Below, piece after piece: positions 35,345 to 44,263 of a stretch of 64,000 nucleotides of DNA. Origin of the DNA: JAABUE01 sp037440925 (GTDB lineage: Bacteria > Chloroflexota > Anaerolineae > Anaerolineales > Villigracilaceae). Location of the stretch: positions 3,858 to 67,857 of the forward strand of contig JBBITF010000012.1 of NCBI GenBank assembly GCA_037440925.1, read 5' to 3'. Below the pieces are notes generated by a model. The model did no database searches, was not told the origin of the DNA, and saw only the letters and a program-made list of their open reading frames with translations. The translations under genes and the position numbers were made by a program. Position 1 is the first letter of the stretch; every line of letters starts with the position of its first letter.

Positions 35345-36123
35345 AAAGCGCCCATCCAAACCGCCTCCACCAGGGCCGGTAAAATCTCCCCCGCCTTGCC
35401 TTGCAGGGCGTAGTCCGCTTTTTCGGTCAGGGGCGTCGGCTCGGCGTTGACCTCCACCACGACCGCGCCGCGGTTGCGCGCCGCAAATGCCAGCGAAGCC
35501 GCCGGCTGCACCAATCCCGACGTACCCACAGAGAAAAAGACCTGGCAACCCCGCGCCGCTTCCACCGCTTGTTCCAGCGCCTGCCGGGGAAGCGTCTCAC
35601 CGAACCAGACCACGTCCGGGCGCAGCAGGCCTCCGCAGGAGGCGCAGCGCGGGACGCTCCCGCCCGCCTCCTCCCATCCTTCGGCCTGCTCGCCGCACGA
35701 GGCGCATTTCACCCGCCCCAGGTTGCCGTGCAATTCGATGATGGGATAGAGGCGCACAAGGGGAAAAGAGGCTGCCAGGCGCTCCTCCGCCTTCTGGTGC
35801 AGGCCGTCCACGTTTTGCGTGACCAGGCAGAAGTCCGGGACGAAGCGCGCCATGCGCGCCAGCGCCAGGTGAGCGGGATTCGGCTCGACCGTCCGCACCT
35901 TTTCGCGGCGCATGGCGTACCAGTCCCATACCAGTTTCGGGTCGCGCGCAAAGGCTTCGGGCGTTGCCAGGTCTTCGGGGCGGTACTGCGCCCACAGACC
36001 CGCCTGGGCGTCGCGGAAGGTACGCAAACCGGATTCCTGCGAGACGCCCGCGCCGGTGAGAATCGCCACGCGCTCGACGCGGCGCAGGAAAGAGATCAAA
36101 TCAGGAGGATGGTTTTTCCACAT
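35323..36123 (-). CDS. cobB: NAD-dependent protein deacylase, Sir2 family
   Basis: A 266-aa sirtuin that removes lysine acyl groups using NAD. Motifs: GAGVSQESGLRTFR, TQNVDGLH, catalytic ELHGNLGRVKC, zinc Cys pairs CASCGE and CASCGG, and GTSGLVQPA. The segment DWYAMRREK has the Tyr-x2-Arg pair that in class III sirtuins (SIRT5, CobB) favours succinyl and malonyl lysine. Its 3' end overlaps the HicA-like gene convergently by 22 bp. Confidence 0.94.
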   Translation of the reverse strand: MWKNHPPDLISFLRRVERVAILTGAGVSQESGLRTFRDAQAGLWAQYRPEDLATPEAFARDPKLVWDWYAMRREKVRTVEPNPAHLALARMARFVPDFCLVTQNVDGLHQKAEERLAASFPLVRLYPIIELHGNLGRVKCASCGEQAEGWEEAGGSVPRCASCGGLLRPDVVWFGETLPRQALEQAVEAARGCQVFFSVGTSGLVQPAASLAFAARNRGAVVVEVNAEPTPLTEKADYALQGKAGEILPALVEAVWMGAFQREKGE

Positions 36124-36376
36124 GTTATCAGGGAAACGAGCGAAAAAACAGTTTTATCCAACCTGGGAAAACGGTTTTCGTCCATGCGTTAAGTATAATC
36201 GCAAATGCTGCTGGCCGCCGCCTCTTTTTCCGGCCTCTCGCCCAGGGCCTCCCTGCGGTGATCTTCTGGCTGCGATTTCACGCAAATAAGCAGGGTTCTG
36301 GCTTGTGCAAGCCGTCCATTTCTGCGTTATCATTCATCAATCGCTCGTTCAGGGCCATTTCCTCAAAGGAGACGCC

Positions 36377-37504
36377 ATGCAAAAGAATCTTCTTCATTCA
36401 TTTTGGATCGGGATGTGCATATTGGCCTCGTGCAGCCCTCTTACCGAGACGCCTGTCTCGCCTCTCCCTCAGTCGCCTGCTCCCGTTACCCTGACGCCCT
36501 TCCAGCCCTCTGGCCTGGTACCCGCCAACCCACCGGCCGGCTACGGCGCTCACGGCCCCTGGCTAGACCTGTATTTTACCGACCCCACCAACCCGCTCTC
36601 AGCCCAAGAGACCGGCGGCCTAGACGGTCTGCTGGCCGCCTCGATAGATAACGCCCGGCTGAGCGTGGATGTCGCTATTTACAACTTGACCAACACTCTC
36701 ATTCGTGACGCCCTCATCCATGCCCACCAGCGCGGCGTGCAGGTGCGCGTAGTTATGGAAAGCGACAATCGCGACAAGGACGCGCCGCAAAGACTGATGG
36801 AGGCCGGCATCACTGTCCTGGGCGACCGGCGGGAAGGGCTAATGCACAACAAATTCGTGGTCATTGACCGTTCCGAAGTATGGTTAGGTTCGATGAATTT
36901 CACCAACAATGGCGCTTACAAAGACAACAATAACATGCTGCTCTTTCGTTCGGTCAAAATGGCTGAAAATTACACTCGTGAATTTGAAGAGATGTTCGTA
37001 AACGACAAATTCGGGCCAGATATTGTGGCGGCGACCCCGAATCCTTCTTTTACCCTTGACGAAACATTAATAGAAACTTACTTCGCCCCCGACGACGCTC
37101 CAGCCTTCAGCCTGCTCCCTTTGCTCCAAAATGCCCAACAAAGCATCTATTTTCTGGCTTACTCCTTTACCTCCGACCCGCTGGGTGAGGCTATCCGCAG
37201 CCGCGCCGCTGAAGGCGTGGCCGTAGCCGGCGTGATGGACGCGGAACAAATCCAATCGAACATTGGCACAGAATACGACCTGTTCAAGCAAGCCGGGCTA
37301 GATGTACGACCCGATGGCAACGCCGGCCTGATGCACCACAAAGTCATCATCATTGATGAGGAAATCGTGATCACCGGTTCCTACAATTTCACCAACAGCG
37401 CCGAAACCCGCAACGACGAAAATTTGGTCATCCTCTATAACCAGCAAGTGGCAGAATACTTCTTGCAAGAATTCCAGCGCGTCTTCGGGCAGGCGCAGCC
37501 GTAA
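36377..37504 (+). CDS. Phospholipase D-like lipoprotein with two HKD motifs
   Basis: A 375-aa exported lipoprotein: signal peptide with lipobox ILASC (Cys about residue 19), then a Pro-rich linker. Two PLD domains follow: HNKFVVID (His157, Lys159, Asp164) and HHKVIIID (His320, Lys322, Asp327), both with GSMN/GSYN after them. It could cleave phosphodiesters in lipids or nucleic acids at the cell surface. ATG 36377 is chosen because AAGGAGA lies upstream; an in-frame extension to 36305 would hide the signal peptide. Confidence 0.9.
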   Translation: MQKNLLHSFWIGMCILASCSPLTETPVSPLPQSPAPVTLTPFQPSGLVPANPPAGYGAHGPWLDLYFTDPTNPLSAQETGGLDGLLAASIDNARLSVDVAIYNLTNTLIRDALIHAHQRGVQVRVVMESDNRDKDAPQRLMEAGITVLGDRREGLMHNKFVVIDRSEVWLGSMNFTNNGAYKDNNNMLLFRSVKMAENYTREFEEMFVNDKFGPDIVAATPNPSFTLDETLIETYFAPDDAPAFSLLPLLQNAQQSIYFLAYSFTSDPLGEAIRSRAAEGVAVAGVMDAEQIQSNIGTEYDLFKQAGLDVRPDGNAGLMHHKVIIIDEEIVITGSYNFTNSAETRNDENLVILYNQQVAEYFLQEFQRVFGQAQP

Positions 37505-37575
37505 TGTGGCTTTTCCAGGCTGCGTCTGGGCCACTAGAGGCATTAAGCCCTCGAAGTGAGAAGGCAGTGAAATAA

Positions 37576-37610
37576 ACAGTGACAGTCATTGTTGCAATGA
37601 CTGTCACTGT
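37576..37610. terminator. Perfect 16-bp bidirectional hairpin
   Basis: ACAGTGACAGTCATTG and its exact complement enclose TTG. It lies between two convergent genes; on the minus strand it is followed by TTTATTT, so it probably ends both transcripts. Confidence 0.75.
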
Positions 37611-37657
37611 ACGACCTATGAGCCAAGGCGGCTTATCTTAACATCACCTTTGGGAAG

Positions 37658-40603
37658 TTATCTAGTGTAATATTCGATCAACAAGCGCGGCCGGGCGGTC
37701 AGGTCGTTGTAATCGCCGCTGTAGAAGAGCAAGTAATCATCGCCCAAATCATCATTGTCATCCAATTGGAAGCGTAAGCGCAACTGGGTGAGGCCGCGCA
37801 AATTGATATACTGGAGCGACTGGTCGCTAAGCCAGGCCCAATACCAACTATCCAGAGGGTTATCCTCGATGACGCCTGCAGCCTCTAACGTGGCAGGACT
37901 CTGGAAATCGAGCGCTTGCAAGCCTCTAAACGAGAAGGGGCCAAAATAGCCAAAAGCGCCATTGCGAATATCTACCAGGATATTCTGATGCGTAGTGAAC
38001 GGATTCTCGCCAACCTGACCGGTCTTCTTGATCATCAAGAGCGCGCGGGTGATGACGGCATTATCGGGCAGATAGTGGGTCGGGAAATGCAAAATGGCGC
38101 GGAATTGGCGATCCTGAGCATCGTCTCCCAGAGCAAACGTAATGGCAGTAGAATCTTTTGAGCCGCCTTGATCGCTGTCTTCGCTCGATTCCAGCACCCA
38201 GCCGTCGTTGGCGCCAGTGGAGCGGAAGGACTCGATGATCTTGTTGACCGGCGTGCGAGCAAAGGTGTAGGCTTCGCCGGCCGTGAAGTTGCCATTGCCT
38301 GCGCCCGTCCCGCCCAATGGGTTACCGCTAACGTCCAGGATGCTGTCGTCGTCCAGGATATCGAGCCGCAGCGTGCCATCGCCGCTGCCGGTGGCCACTG
38401 TGACAACATATACACTACCCGAGCCAACAACGTTGAGGATGGACTCGCCCACCAAGCCGCCTGTTTTGGTCAGGATGAAATCACTCACATCCACCCCGCT
38501 GACAGTTTCGGTAAATGCTACCGTGAAGTTGACGCTGGCAGCCGCGCTTGGAGAGGGATCGGATCGCAGGCTATTGATCACGAGAGGCGCAGTTTTGTCT
38601 ATGGTGTAGGCTTCGCCGGCGGTGAAGTTCCCGTTGCCGGCGCCCTCGCCGCCCAATCGAAGACCTGAAGCATCTTGTATGCTGTCATCATCCAAGACAT
38701 CCAGGCGTAGGGTGCCGTCCCCGCTGCCGGTATTGACGATAACGGTGTAGGCGCTGCCGCCGCCGGTCACGCTCTGGATGGACGCGCCACTCAGCGCGCC
38801 GGTGAGAGTCAGGCTGAAGTCGCTCGCATCTACGCCGCTGACCTCGGTGGAAAAGGTCACGTTGAAGCCGACGCTGGCGGCGCCAGTTGGATCGGGGTCA
38901 GCGCGCAGGCTGCTCGTCGCGGTGGGAGCGCCCACGCTCTTGTTGACGGTATACACGTCGCCGGCAGTGAAATCCCCATTGCCGGCGCCCGGCCCGCCAA
39001 GAAATTCTCCCTGACCGTCTACAATGCTGTCGTTGTCTATCAAATCCAGCCGTATCGTGCCATTTCCGCTGCCGGTGTTGACGGCTACAATATAGTCTGA
39101 ACCTGAAGAAAGGATTTCGGCCACAAATGCGCCGCTAATGGCTCCTGTTGTTGTGATGACAAAATCATCGGCTGTGACCCCCGTAACTGGCTCAGAAAAG
39201 GCGATGGTGAAATCCACAATCGGATCAGCAGGGGATATGCAACCGCGCGGGCAATTCTGCAAGATGGATACCACAGAAGGCGCCGTTGTTGCGCTTACAG
39301 CCATCTCATAAACGAAGATGTCTTCAGCATCATTTGTATCCCCACTCACCAAGTTGCTGGCCGCAGACCAAAAGGCAACGATACTTCCGTCAGCAGACAG
39401 GGCCGGGGCAAACGAGGAGGCATTACCATGCCTGGTCTCTTTCGATTTGGCGGTTGCCAAGTCACGCACCCAGATATTGGCGATTCCATCGTTATCGCCC
39501 TTGTCGTAGAAAGAAAACGCAACAAAACGTCCATCGTTAGAGATGGTTGGCTCAGTGATGAAGCCTGTAGTCATGATATATCCATCGGAATACACTGAGA
39601 CAAGCGAGGTCTGTCCGCTCTGGAGGTCACGGCGGTAAACCAATTCATCATAATCTTCTGTGCCAGACGCCAGATTATTCGATTTAGACAGGAATACGAC
39701 ATAGCGCCCATCTCCCGATATGGCCGGACTGCTTCCGCCGCCATCCGCCTGCTGGCCGCTCGAATTGACCGAAACAAGGGTGGTTGTGCCGGTCTGCCGG
39801 TCGCGCAAGAAGACATCTCGCTTTTCATTCGTATCTCCCCCCACCAGGTTGTTTGCCAAAGAGTCGAACACCACATAACGGCCATCGTTGGAAATGGATG
39901 GGGAGCCGCAATTGGCGTTGGCTTGCTCGCCGCTAGAAGAGACCGAGACGCGGCTGGTTTCGCCAGTTTGATTATCGTGGACGAAGACATCCACAAAGCC
40001 GTTGGTGTCGTCGCTGACCAGGTTGCTGGCATACGAGTAGAAGACCACGTAGCGGCCATCTCCAGAGATGTCAATTTCGTAGTCTACTACATTGTCGTTT
40101 GCCTGCGTACCGTCGGAGGCAACCGAGGCGCGCGTAGTCGTCCCCGTTTGGCGATCATATACGAATACATCGGTGAAGCCATTGGTATCGTCGCTGACCA
40201 GATTGCTGGCATCGCTGACAAAAGCGACATAGCGTCCATCGCCAGAAATGGCAGGCTGCCGGGAACCGCCGTTGGCCTCCGCGCCGCCCAAAGCCAGCGA
40301 AACGCGGGTGGTCTCCCCTGTCGAGCGATCATAGACAAAGATGTCGTCTGTTTCGTTGGTATCGCCGGCCACCAAGTTGCTAGCCCCGGAGGCAAACACC
40401 ACATAGCGCCCGTCGGCAGAGATGTCTACATCACGGGAAGCATGATTAGCCTCTGCGCCGCCTAATCCAACCGAGACGCGCGTGATATCGCCTGGGGCTG
40501 CATGTGCCGCTGGCATGAAGCCCGGCAAGGGGCCAATCAAAGCAGTCATCAGTAGCACAACTGCCACGCTGTACAAGATCGTTTTGTGAGATTTAGGATT
40601 CAT
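37658..40603 (-). CDS. Secreted PD40/TolB-like propeller protein with Ig-like repeats
   Basis: A 981-aa exported protein. The start at 40603 has AAGGAG upstream and gives a clean signal peptide ending near AAHA|AP. Residues to about 420 are six to seven repeats of the form ISxDGRYVVFxSxASNLVxxDTNxxxDIFVYDRxTGxTTRVS, a TolB/PD40 beta-propeller. Three about 115-residue Ig-like repeats follow (each with GVDxSDF, GSGDGTLRLDxxDDDSI and GNGNFTAGEAYT). A about 200-residue C-terminal domain resembles DNRLRE/CBM-type lectin folds. Surface location and carbohydrate or cell-envelope binding are inferred; no enzyme motif is seen. Confidence 0.8.
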   Translation of the reverse strand: MNPKSHKTILYSVAVVLLMTALIGPLPGFMPAAHAAPGDITRVSVGLGGAEANHASRDVDISADGRYVVFASGASNLVAGDTNETDDIFVYDRSTGETTRVSLALGGAEANGGSRQPAISGDGRYVAFVSDASNLVSDDTNGFTDVFVYDRQTGTTTRASVASDGTQANDNVVDYEIDISGDGRYVVFYSYASNLVSDDTNGFVDVFVHDNQTGETSRVSVSSSGEQANANCGSPSISNDGRYVVFDSLANNLVGGDTNEKRDVFLRDRQTGTTTLVSVNSSGQQADGGGSSPAISGDGRYVVFLSKSNNLASGTEDYDELVYRRDLQSGQTSLVSVYSDGYIMTTGFITEPTISNDGRFVAFSFYDKGDNDGIANIWVRDLATAKSKETRHGNASSFAPALSADGSIVAFWSAASNLVSGDTNDAEDIFVYEMAVSATTAPSVVSILQNCPRGCISPADPIVDFTIAFSEPVTGVTADDFVITTTGAISGAFVAEILSSGSDYIVAVNTGSGNGTIRLDLIDNDSIVDGQGEFLGGPGAGNGDFTAGDVYTVNKSVGAPTATSSLRADPDPTGAASVGFNVTFSTEVSGVDASDFSLTLTGALSGASIQSVTGGGSAYTVIVNTGSGDGTLRLDVLDDDSIQDASGLRLGGEGAGNGNFTAGEAYTIDKTAPLVINSLRSDPSPSAAASVNFTVAFTETVSGVDVSDFILTKTGGLVGESILNVVGSGSVYVVTVATGSGDGTLRLDILDDDSILDVSGNPLGGTGAGNGNFTAGEAYTFARTPVNKIIESFRSTGANDGWVLESSEDSDQGGSKDSTAITFALGDDAQDRQFRAILHFPTHYLPDNAVITRALLMIKKTGQVGENPFTTHQNILVDIRNGAFGYFGPFSFRGLQALDFQSPATLEAAGVIEDNPLDSWYWAWLSDQSLQYINLRGLTQLRLRFQLDDNDDLGDDYLLFYSGDYNDLTARPRLLIEYYTR
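38260..39310 (-). repeat. Three tandem about 340-bp coding repeats
   Basis: The Ig-like units are alike at DNA level: the segment coding GNGNFTAGEAYT recurs near 38275, 38610 and 38955, spaced 336 and 348 bp. The two distal copies are the most similar, which points to recent duplication. Confidence 0.7.
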
Positions 40604-40750
40604 TTTTTTTCTCCTTCTCATGAGCCCACCTGCGCATTTGCAACATATTCTTTGCAACGTGCCTGGCATGGTGTTATTACGCGTTTATACAATCCCATTC
40701 TATAAGAAACAAGAGAAACCTTCGATAACAAACGCATTGCACTTATCTAA

Positions 40751-40790
40751 ACAAAACGTCCTGCGCTTGTGACGCAGGACGCTGTTTTGG
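40751..40790 (-). terminator. Terminator downstream of rex
   Basis: On the minus strand the stem CGTCCTGCG/CGCAGGACG (40773-40781 with 40757-40765) with a 7-nt loop is followed by TTTTG. Confidence 0.75.
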
Positions 40791-40808
40791 AACGGGATCA
40801 ACGAAAGC

Positions 40809-41426
40809 CTAGAGATAATACGTCATCTTTTGCAAATGCGTGGCCGGGTCAATATGTTGCACCTTGACACCTGCTGGCACATTCAAACTGATGGGCGCGT
40901 AATTGAGGATGCCTCTCACCCCGGCTTTTACGAGTTGATCGGCCACCTCTTGCGCAGCTCTGGCCGGCACGGTAAGCATGGCAATTTGGATGCCCGCCTG
41001 GCGAATTTTTTCAACCATCTCGGCCGTATCCTGGATAATAAACTTCCCAATTCGTTGGCCTATTTTGGCTGGGTCGTTGTCAAATACCATGACAATCTGA
41101 AAGCCGCGATTGATGAAACCAGGGTAGTTGGCAAGCGCGTGTCCCATATCGCCTGCGCCTACCACCACCACATCCCAAATACGATCTACTTTCAATATCT
41201 CACTCAATTTTTCAATGAGATAGGAGATATGATAACCGCTGCCCTGCTTGCCAAATTCCCCAAACTGCGAAATATCTTTCCGAATCTGAGCGGCTGAAAT
41301 CCCAACCCTCTCTCCGAGCTCTTTCGAGGAAGTCGTGTGGCGACCAGCCTCAGCCATGCGCTGCAAGGCACGCAAATAAATGGGCAAGCGGCCAACGATA
41401 ATATCTGGAATCTTATCTGTGTTCAT
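40809..41426 (-). CDS. rex: Redox-sensing transcriptional repressor Rex
   Basis: A 205-aa repressor that releases DNA when NADH binds. An N-terminal winged helix (IPDIIVGRLPIYLRALQRMAE, then SSKELGERVGISAAQIRKDIS) is followed by a Rossmann domain with VVVGAGDMGHALANYPGF. The final residues include the dimer-swapping helix. Start 41426 is chosen since GTGAGG lies 7 nt upstream. No clear TTGTGA-N6-TCACAA operator was found near it. The caa3 genes are plausible targets, but this is inference. Confidence 0.95.
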   Translation of the reverse strand: MNTDKIPDIIVGRLPIYLRALQRMAEAGRHTTSSKELGERVGISAAQIRKDISQFGEFGKQGSGYHISYLIEKLSEILKVDRIWDVVVVGAGDMGHALANYPGFINRGFQIVMVFDNDPAKIGQRIGKFIIQDTAEMVEKIRQAGIQIAMLTVPARAAQEVADQLVKAGVRGILNYAPISLNVPAGVKVQHIDPATHLQKMTYYL

Positions 41427-41594
41427 AAAAAGCCTCACCATTTAGGATAATTTTCATAGACTCTACCATAAAATTCTTATTTGTACAATTGAACACAAAC
41501 ACAGGTAAGCAAATTTCGATGTGCGCGCAAGATTGCTCAATCTGGCAAGAATGGCTCTGGTCTGCACTCATCTGTTTTCTCCTGATGCATTCGA

Positions 41595-42152
41595 TTACTG
41601 CATCACCACAATTTCCATGAAAATGGCGTCTCCAAACGCTTCTCCCTCTGGATCAAAAGCCTGCCAGGCGGTCTTATAGGTTCCCGGCTGGGCGGGCGCA
41701 ATGAAATGAATGCGAAGGACAGCCTGCATTCCGGCACGGGCCGGAAAAAGCGCCTGCTCTATGGACGCGCCCAAAGCATCGCCGCCGGCAAATTTAAGGC
41801 GATAGCGTGCGTCCCAATTGCAAGAGCCGCTGTTCTGTACTAGCCATTGCTTGTCTATGCTGGCGCCCGGAGAGACAACCGCGCCATCAGGGATGGTCAG
41901 GTCTTCAAGAAAAGCCAGTCCGTTCGTGCAGGGTGGGGTAGGCGTAGGACTGACGGTGGCTTCGGGAGGGGGGGTAAAGGTGGGGATGACGGGCTGTTGC
42001 CCCAGCAAAGCAGATTCGGTTGGTTGAACGGCTTTAGGCGCCAAGAAAGGCGTGGGGGTGGGAGCAGGAGAGCAAGCCGCTAGAAAGACAAAAACCCATA
42101 GAAAGGCAAACAAGTCAGAGCGCAGAGCGAAGCGGGGAGGGATGACAATCAT
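41595..42152 (-). CDS. NBR1-Ig-like domain lipoprotein
   Basis: A 185-aa lipoprotein. A signal peptide with lipobox FLAAC is followed by a Pro/Thr-rich linker (residues about 30-80) and one NBR1-type Ig domain: LEDLTIPDGAVVSPGASIDK, then WLVQNSGSCNWDARYRL, and a QPGTYKTAWQAFDPEG end. Such domains are common in Anaerolineae surface proteins; the ligand is unknown. It lies 45 bp downstream of recA and may be read through from it. The linker DNA is low-complexity. Confidence 0.85.
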   Translation of the reverse strand: MIVIPPRFALRSDLFAFLWVFVFLAACSPAPTPTPFLAPKAVQPTESALLGQQPVIPTFTPPPEATVSPTPTPPCTNGLAFLEDLTIPDGAVVSPGASIDKQWLVQNSGSCNWDARYRLKFAGGDALGASIEQALFPARAGMQAVLRIHFIAPAQPGTYKTAWQAFDPEGEAFGDAIFMEIVVMQ

Positions 42153-42197
42153 CGCTAAAGAAACAACATCCCGCAAGTTGTACTACAAGGGAGACTG

Positions 42198-43280
42198 TCA
42201 AATTTCCTCTTCGATGGCCCCGCTTTCGTCTTCGACCGCACTGAGAGGCAAAACCAACTCCCCGCCCAGCGCTTTTTGGCGAATAATGGTCTCCATTTCA
42301 AAGGCCAGGTCAGGATTTTGGCGCAAAAATTCTTTTGCGTTCTCACGCCCCTGGCCAAGGCGGACATCGCCATAAGAGAAGAAGGCGCCGCGTTTGTCCA
42401 CAATTTCCAGTTGAGTCGCCAGATCCAACAAATCGCCCACCTTGGAAATGCCTTCATTGTACATGATGTCGAACTCAGCGGTGCGGAAAGGAGGCGCCAC
42501 TTTGTTCTTGACTACCCGTACACGCGTGCGGTTGCCGATGATTTCGGCGCCGACCTTGATAGACTGGATGCGACGCACATCCAGGCGCACGCTGGCATAG
42601 AATTTGAGCGCCTGACCGCCGGTAGTGGTCTCAGGGTTGCCAAACATGACGCCAATTTTCTGACGCAATTGGTTGGTAAAGATAACAGCGGTTTTGGTTT
42701 GGTTGATGGCTCCAGAAAGTTTGCGCAACGCCTGGCTCATCAAGCGGGCATGAACGCCCATGGTTGGATCACCCATATCGCCTTCGATCTCAGAACGCGG
42801 CACCAACGCAGCCACCGAATCGATCACCACCACATCTACCGCCCCAGAGCGAACCAGCGTTTCGGTGATTTCAAGCGCCTGCTCGCCCGTATCGGGTTGT
42901 GAGACCAGCAAGTTGTCAATATCCACACCCACGCGCGCAGCATAGACGGGGTCAAGGGCATGTTCCATGTCAATGAAAGCGGCCGTACCGCCCATTTTTT
43001 GGGCTTCGGCTACAATATGCTGGCAGAGGGTGGTCTTGCCGGATGATTCTGGGCCGTAAATTTCGGTGATGCGCCCTCGCGGGATGCCGCCCACCCCTAG
43101 AGCAATATCCAGGGAAAGAGAACCGGTAGGGATGACTTCGGTCGCCATGCTGTGAGCCTCGCCCAGGCGCATGATAGAGCCTTCGCCATAGCGTTTGATG
43201 ATGTCGCCCACTGCTTTGTCCAGCACAGCCCGGCGGCCATCGTCCATTTGGGGAGCGTCCTGCTGACTTTTGCGTGCCAT
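42198..43280 (-). CDS. recA: Recombinase RecA
   Basis: The 360-aa strand-exchange ATPase and LexA co-protease. Walker A GPESSGKTT, the VVVIDSVAALVPRSEIEGDMGD segment (Walker B and loop L1), NQLRQKIGVMFGNPETTTGG (loop L2) and an acidic C-terminus are present. Full length, no intein. It has its own sigma70-type promoter with a possible LexA site. Confidence 0.98.
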   Translation of the reverse strand: MARKSQQDAPQMDDGRRAVLDKAVGDIIKRYGEGSIMRLGEAHSMATEVIPTGSLSLDIALGVGGIPRGRITEIYGPESSGKTTLCQHIVAEAQKMGGTAAFIDMEHALDPVYAARVGVDIDNLLVSQPDTGEQALEITETLVRSGAVDVVVIDSVAALVPRSEIEGDMGDPTMGVHARLMSQALRKLSGAINQTKTAVIFTNQLRQKIGVMFGNPETTTGGQALKFYASVRLDVRRIQSIKVGAEIIGNRTRVRVVKNKVAPPFRTAEFDIMYNEGISKVGDLLDLATQLEIVDKRGAFFSYGDVRLGQGRENAKEFLRQNPDLAFEMETIIRQKALGGELVLPLSAVEDESGAIEEEI

Positions 43281-43328
43281 CGTTATATCTCCAAATCTAG
43301 CGTCATAAACGTATCATTGTGCGTATAG

Positions 43329-43356
43329 AGTATAGCACAGATGTTCGGTTCGTCAA
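43329..43356 (-). promoter_or_regulatory. recA promoter with LexA-like site in the spacer
   Basis: On the minus strand TTGACG (43356-43351), a 16-nt spacer, then TATACT (43334-43329), 49 nt before recA. The spacer holds GAACATCTGTGC (43346-43335), which resembles the Gram-positive LexA box (GAAC-N4-GTTC) in its left half and partly in its right half. Confidence 0.7.
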
Positions 43357-43377
43357 GGGCTTGCCCGCTGGTGTAAA

Positions 43378-43415
43378 GCAGACCTTTGGTCTGCTCACGC
43401 AAATTGAAGATTTGC
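43378..43415 (-). repeat. Dispersed double-hairpin repeat, copy B
   Basis: Matches 21021-21058 in 34 of 38 positions. It forms GCAAAT-CTTCA-ATTTGC, then GCAGACC-AAA-GGTCTGC. It overlaps the 3' end of the MBL gene and supplies its last codons (LQFA) and stop. Confidence 0.75.
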
Positions 43416-44252
43416 GCTACTCTCCCTGGTTACATTGGCCTGCAAATATGACCTCACCAGATTGCGGCGCGAGAAATGACCGAGCGTAAAGAACTCAATG
43501 AACTGTGGCCCACCGAACAGAGTGCGCGCAATGGCGCCCATCTCCCAGCCCTTGGAATGCAAATCGAGCACTCGCCTCCCCATTTCCTCCAGGTAAGCGA
43601 TTTTGTCCTGCAACTCGCTTTGCGGATTTTCACGCACACGCGCACTACCAGGGAAAAGACAGGTCAACTCCAAGCCGGCAATCTTTTTCAGAGAAGCAAT
43701 TATGCTCCAGATGTCGGCTTCGGCCAATAGGGCGCGCTCCTTGCCGCCTACGAACAAATCACCGCTAAAAAGCCACCCCCGTTCAGGTTGGTAAAGACTC
43801 AAATGGTCAGGAGCATGTCCAGGCGTAGCAATGACGCGGAAGGTTAAGTGTCCAACCTCGATGAGGTCGCCATCCGTCACCGGATTACCGATGGAGGTCA
43901 GCGGCCATCCCCATGTTATGCGCCGGTAGGGATGGAGCGGTTGCCATTGACGAGGCGAATGCAACACAGGCAAAGCCAACGGATGGGCGTAGATTTCCAG
44001 GGCAGGCCAGGCGCGCTGCAAGAGACCATTTCCTCCTATGTGGTCTTCGTGGCTGTGCGTATTGAAGAGTTTGCGCGGCGGTTGGGCGCGCAAAAAAGCA
44101 AGTAATTCTGGCGCACTGTGCGCACAGCCGCTATCAATCAACAGGCCGTCCACCAGGTAGGCGGTCGTCCAATAACGGCCGCGCCCCGCCAGGGTGCGCG
44201 CCAGGTCGAGACGGGTAACGGAGCCGAAATAGATAGAATGTCGAAGCGCCAC
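43395..44252 (-). CDS. MBL-fold metallo-hydrolase
   Basis: A 285-aa metallo-beta-lactamase-fold hydrolase: THSHEDHIGG is the metal motif, with further ligands in TPGHAPDH, SGDLFVGG (bridging Asp) and a late His. The substrate is not readable; a lactone, thioester or phosphodiester are all possible. It starts 11 bp after the S1P-lyase-like gene and ends in a repeat. The tight spacing suggests one operon with the kinase and lyase. Confidence 0.88.
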   Translation of the reverse strand: MALRHSIYFGSVTRLDLARTLAGRGRYWTTAYLVDGLLIDSGCAHSAPELLAFLRAQPPRKLFNTHSHEDHIGGNGLLQRAWPALEIYAHPLALPVLHSPRQWQPLHPYRRITWGWPLTSIGNPVTDGDLIEVGHLTFRVIATPGHAPDHLSLYQPERGWLFSGDLFVGGKERALLAEADIWSIIASLKKIAGLELTCLFPGSARVRENPQSELQDKIAYLEEMGRRVLDLHSKGWEMGAIARTLFGGPQFIEFFTLGHFSRRNLVRSYLQANVTRESSANLQFA

Positions 44253-44263
44253 AGCGGGTTGAT

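Noticed and set aside
38260..39310. CRISPR array
   Set aside because: The repeats are 336-348 bp apart, coding and in frame; no short regularly spaced repeats were found anywhere in the window.
41427..41594. Rex operator upstream of rex
   Set aside because: TTGTAC and AACACAAA fragments are present, but no palindrome close to TTGTGA-N6-TCACAA could be defined.
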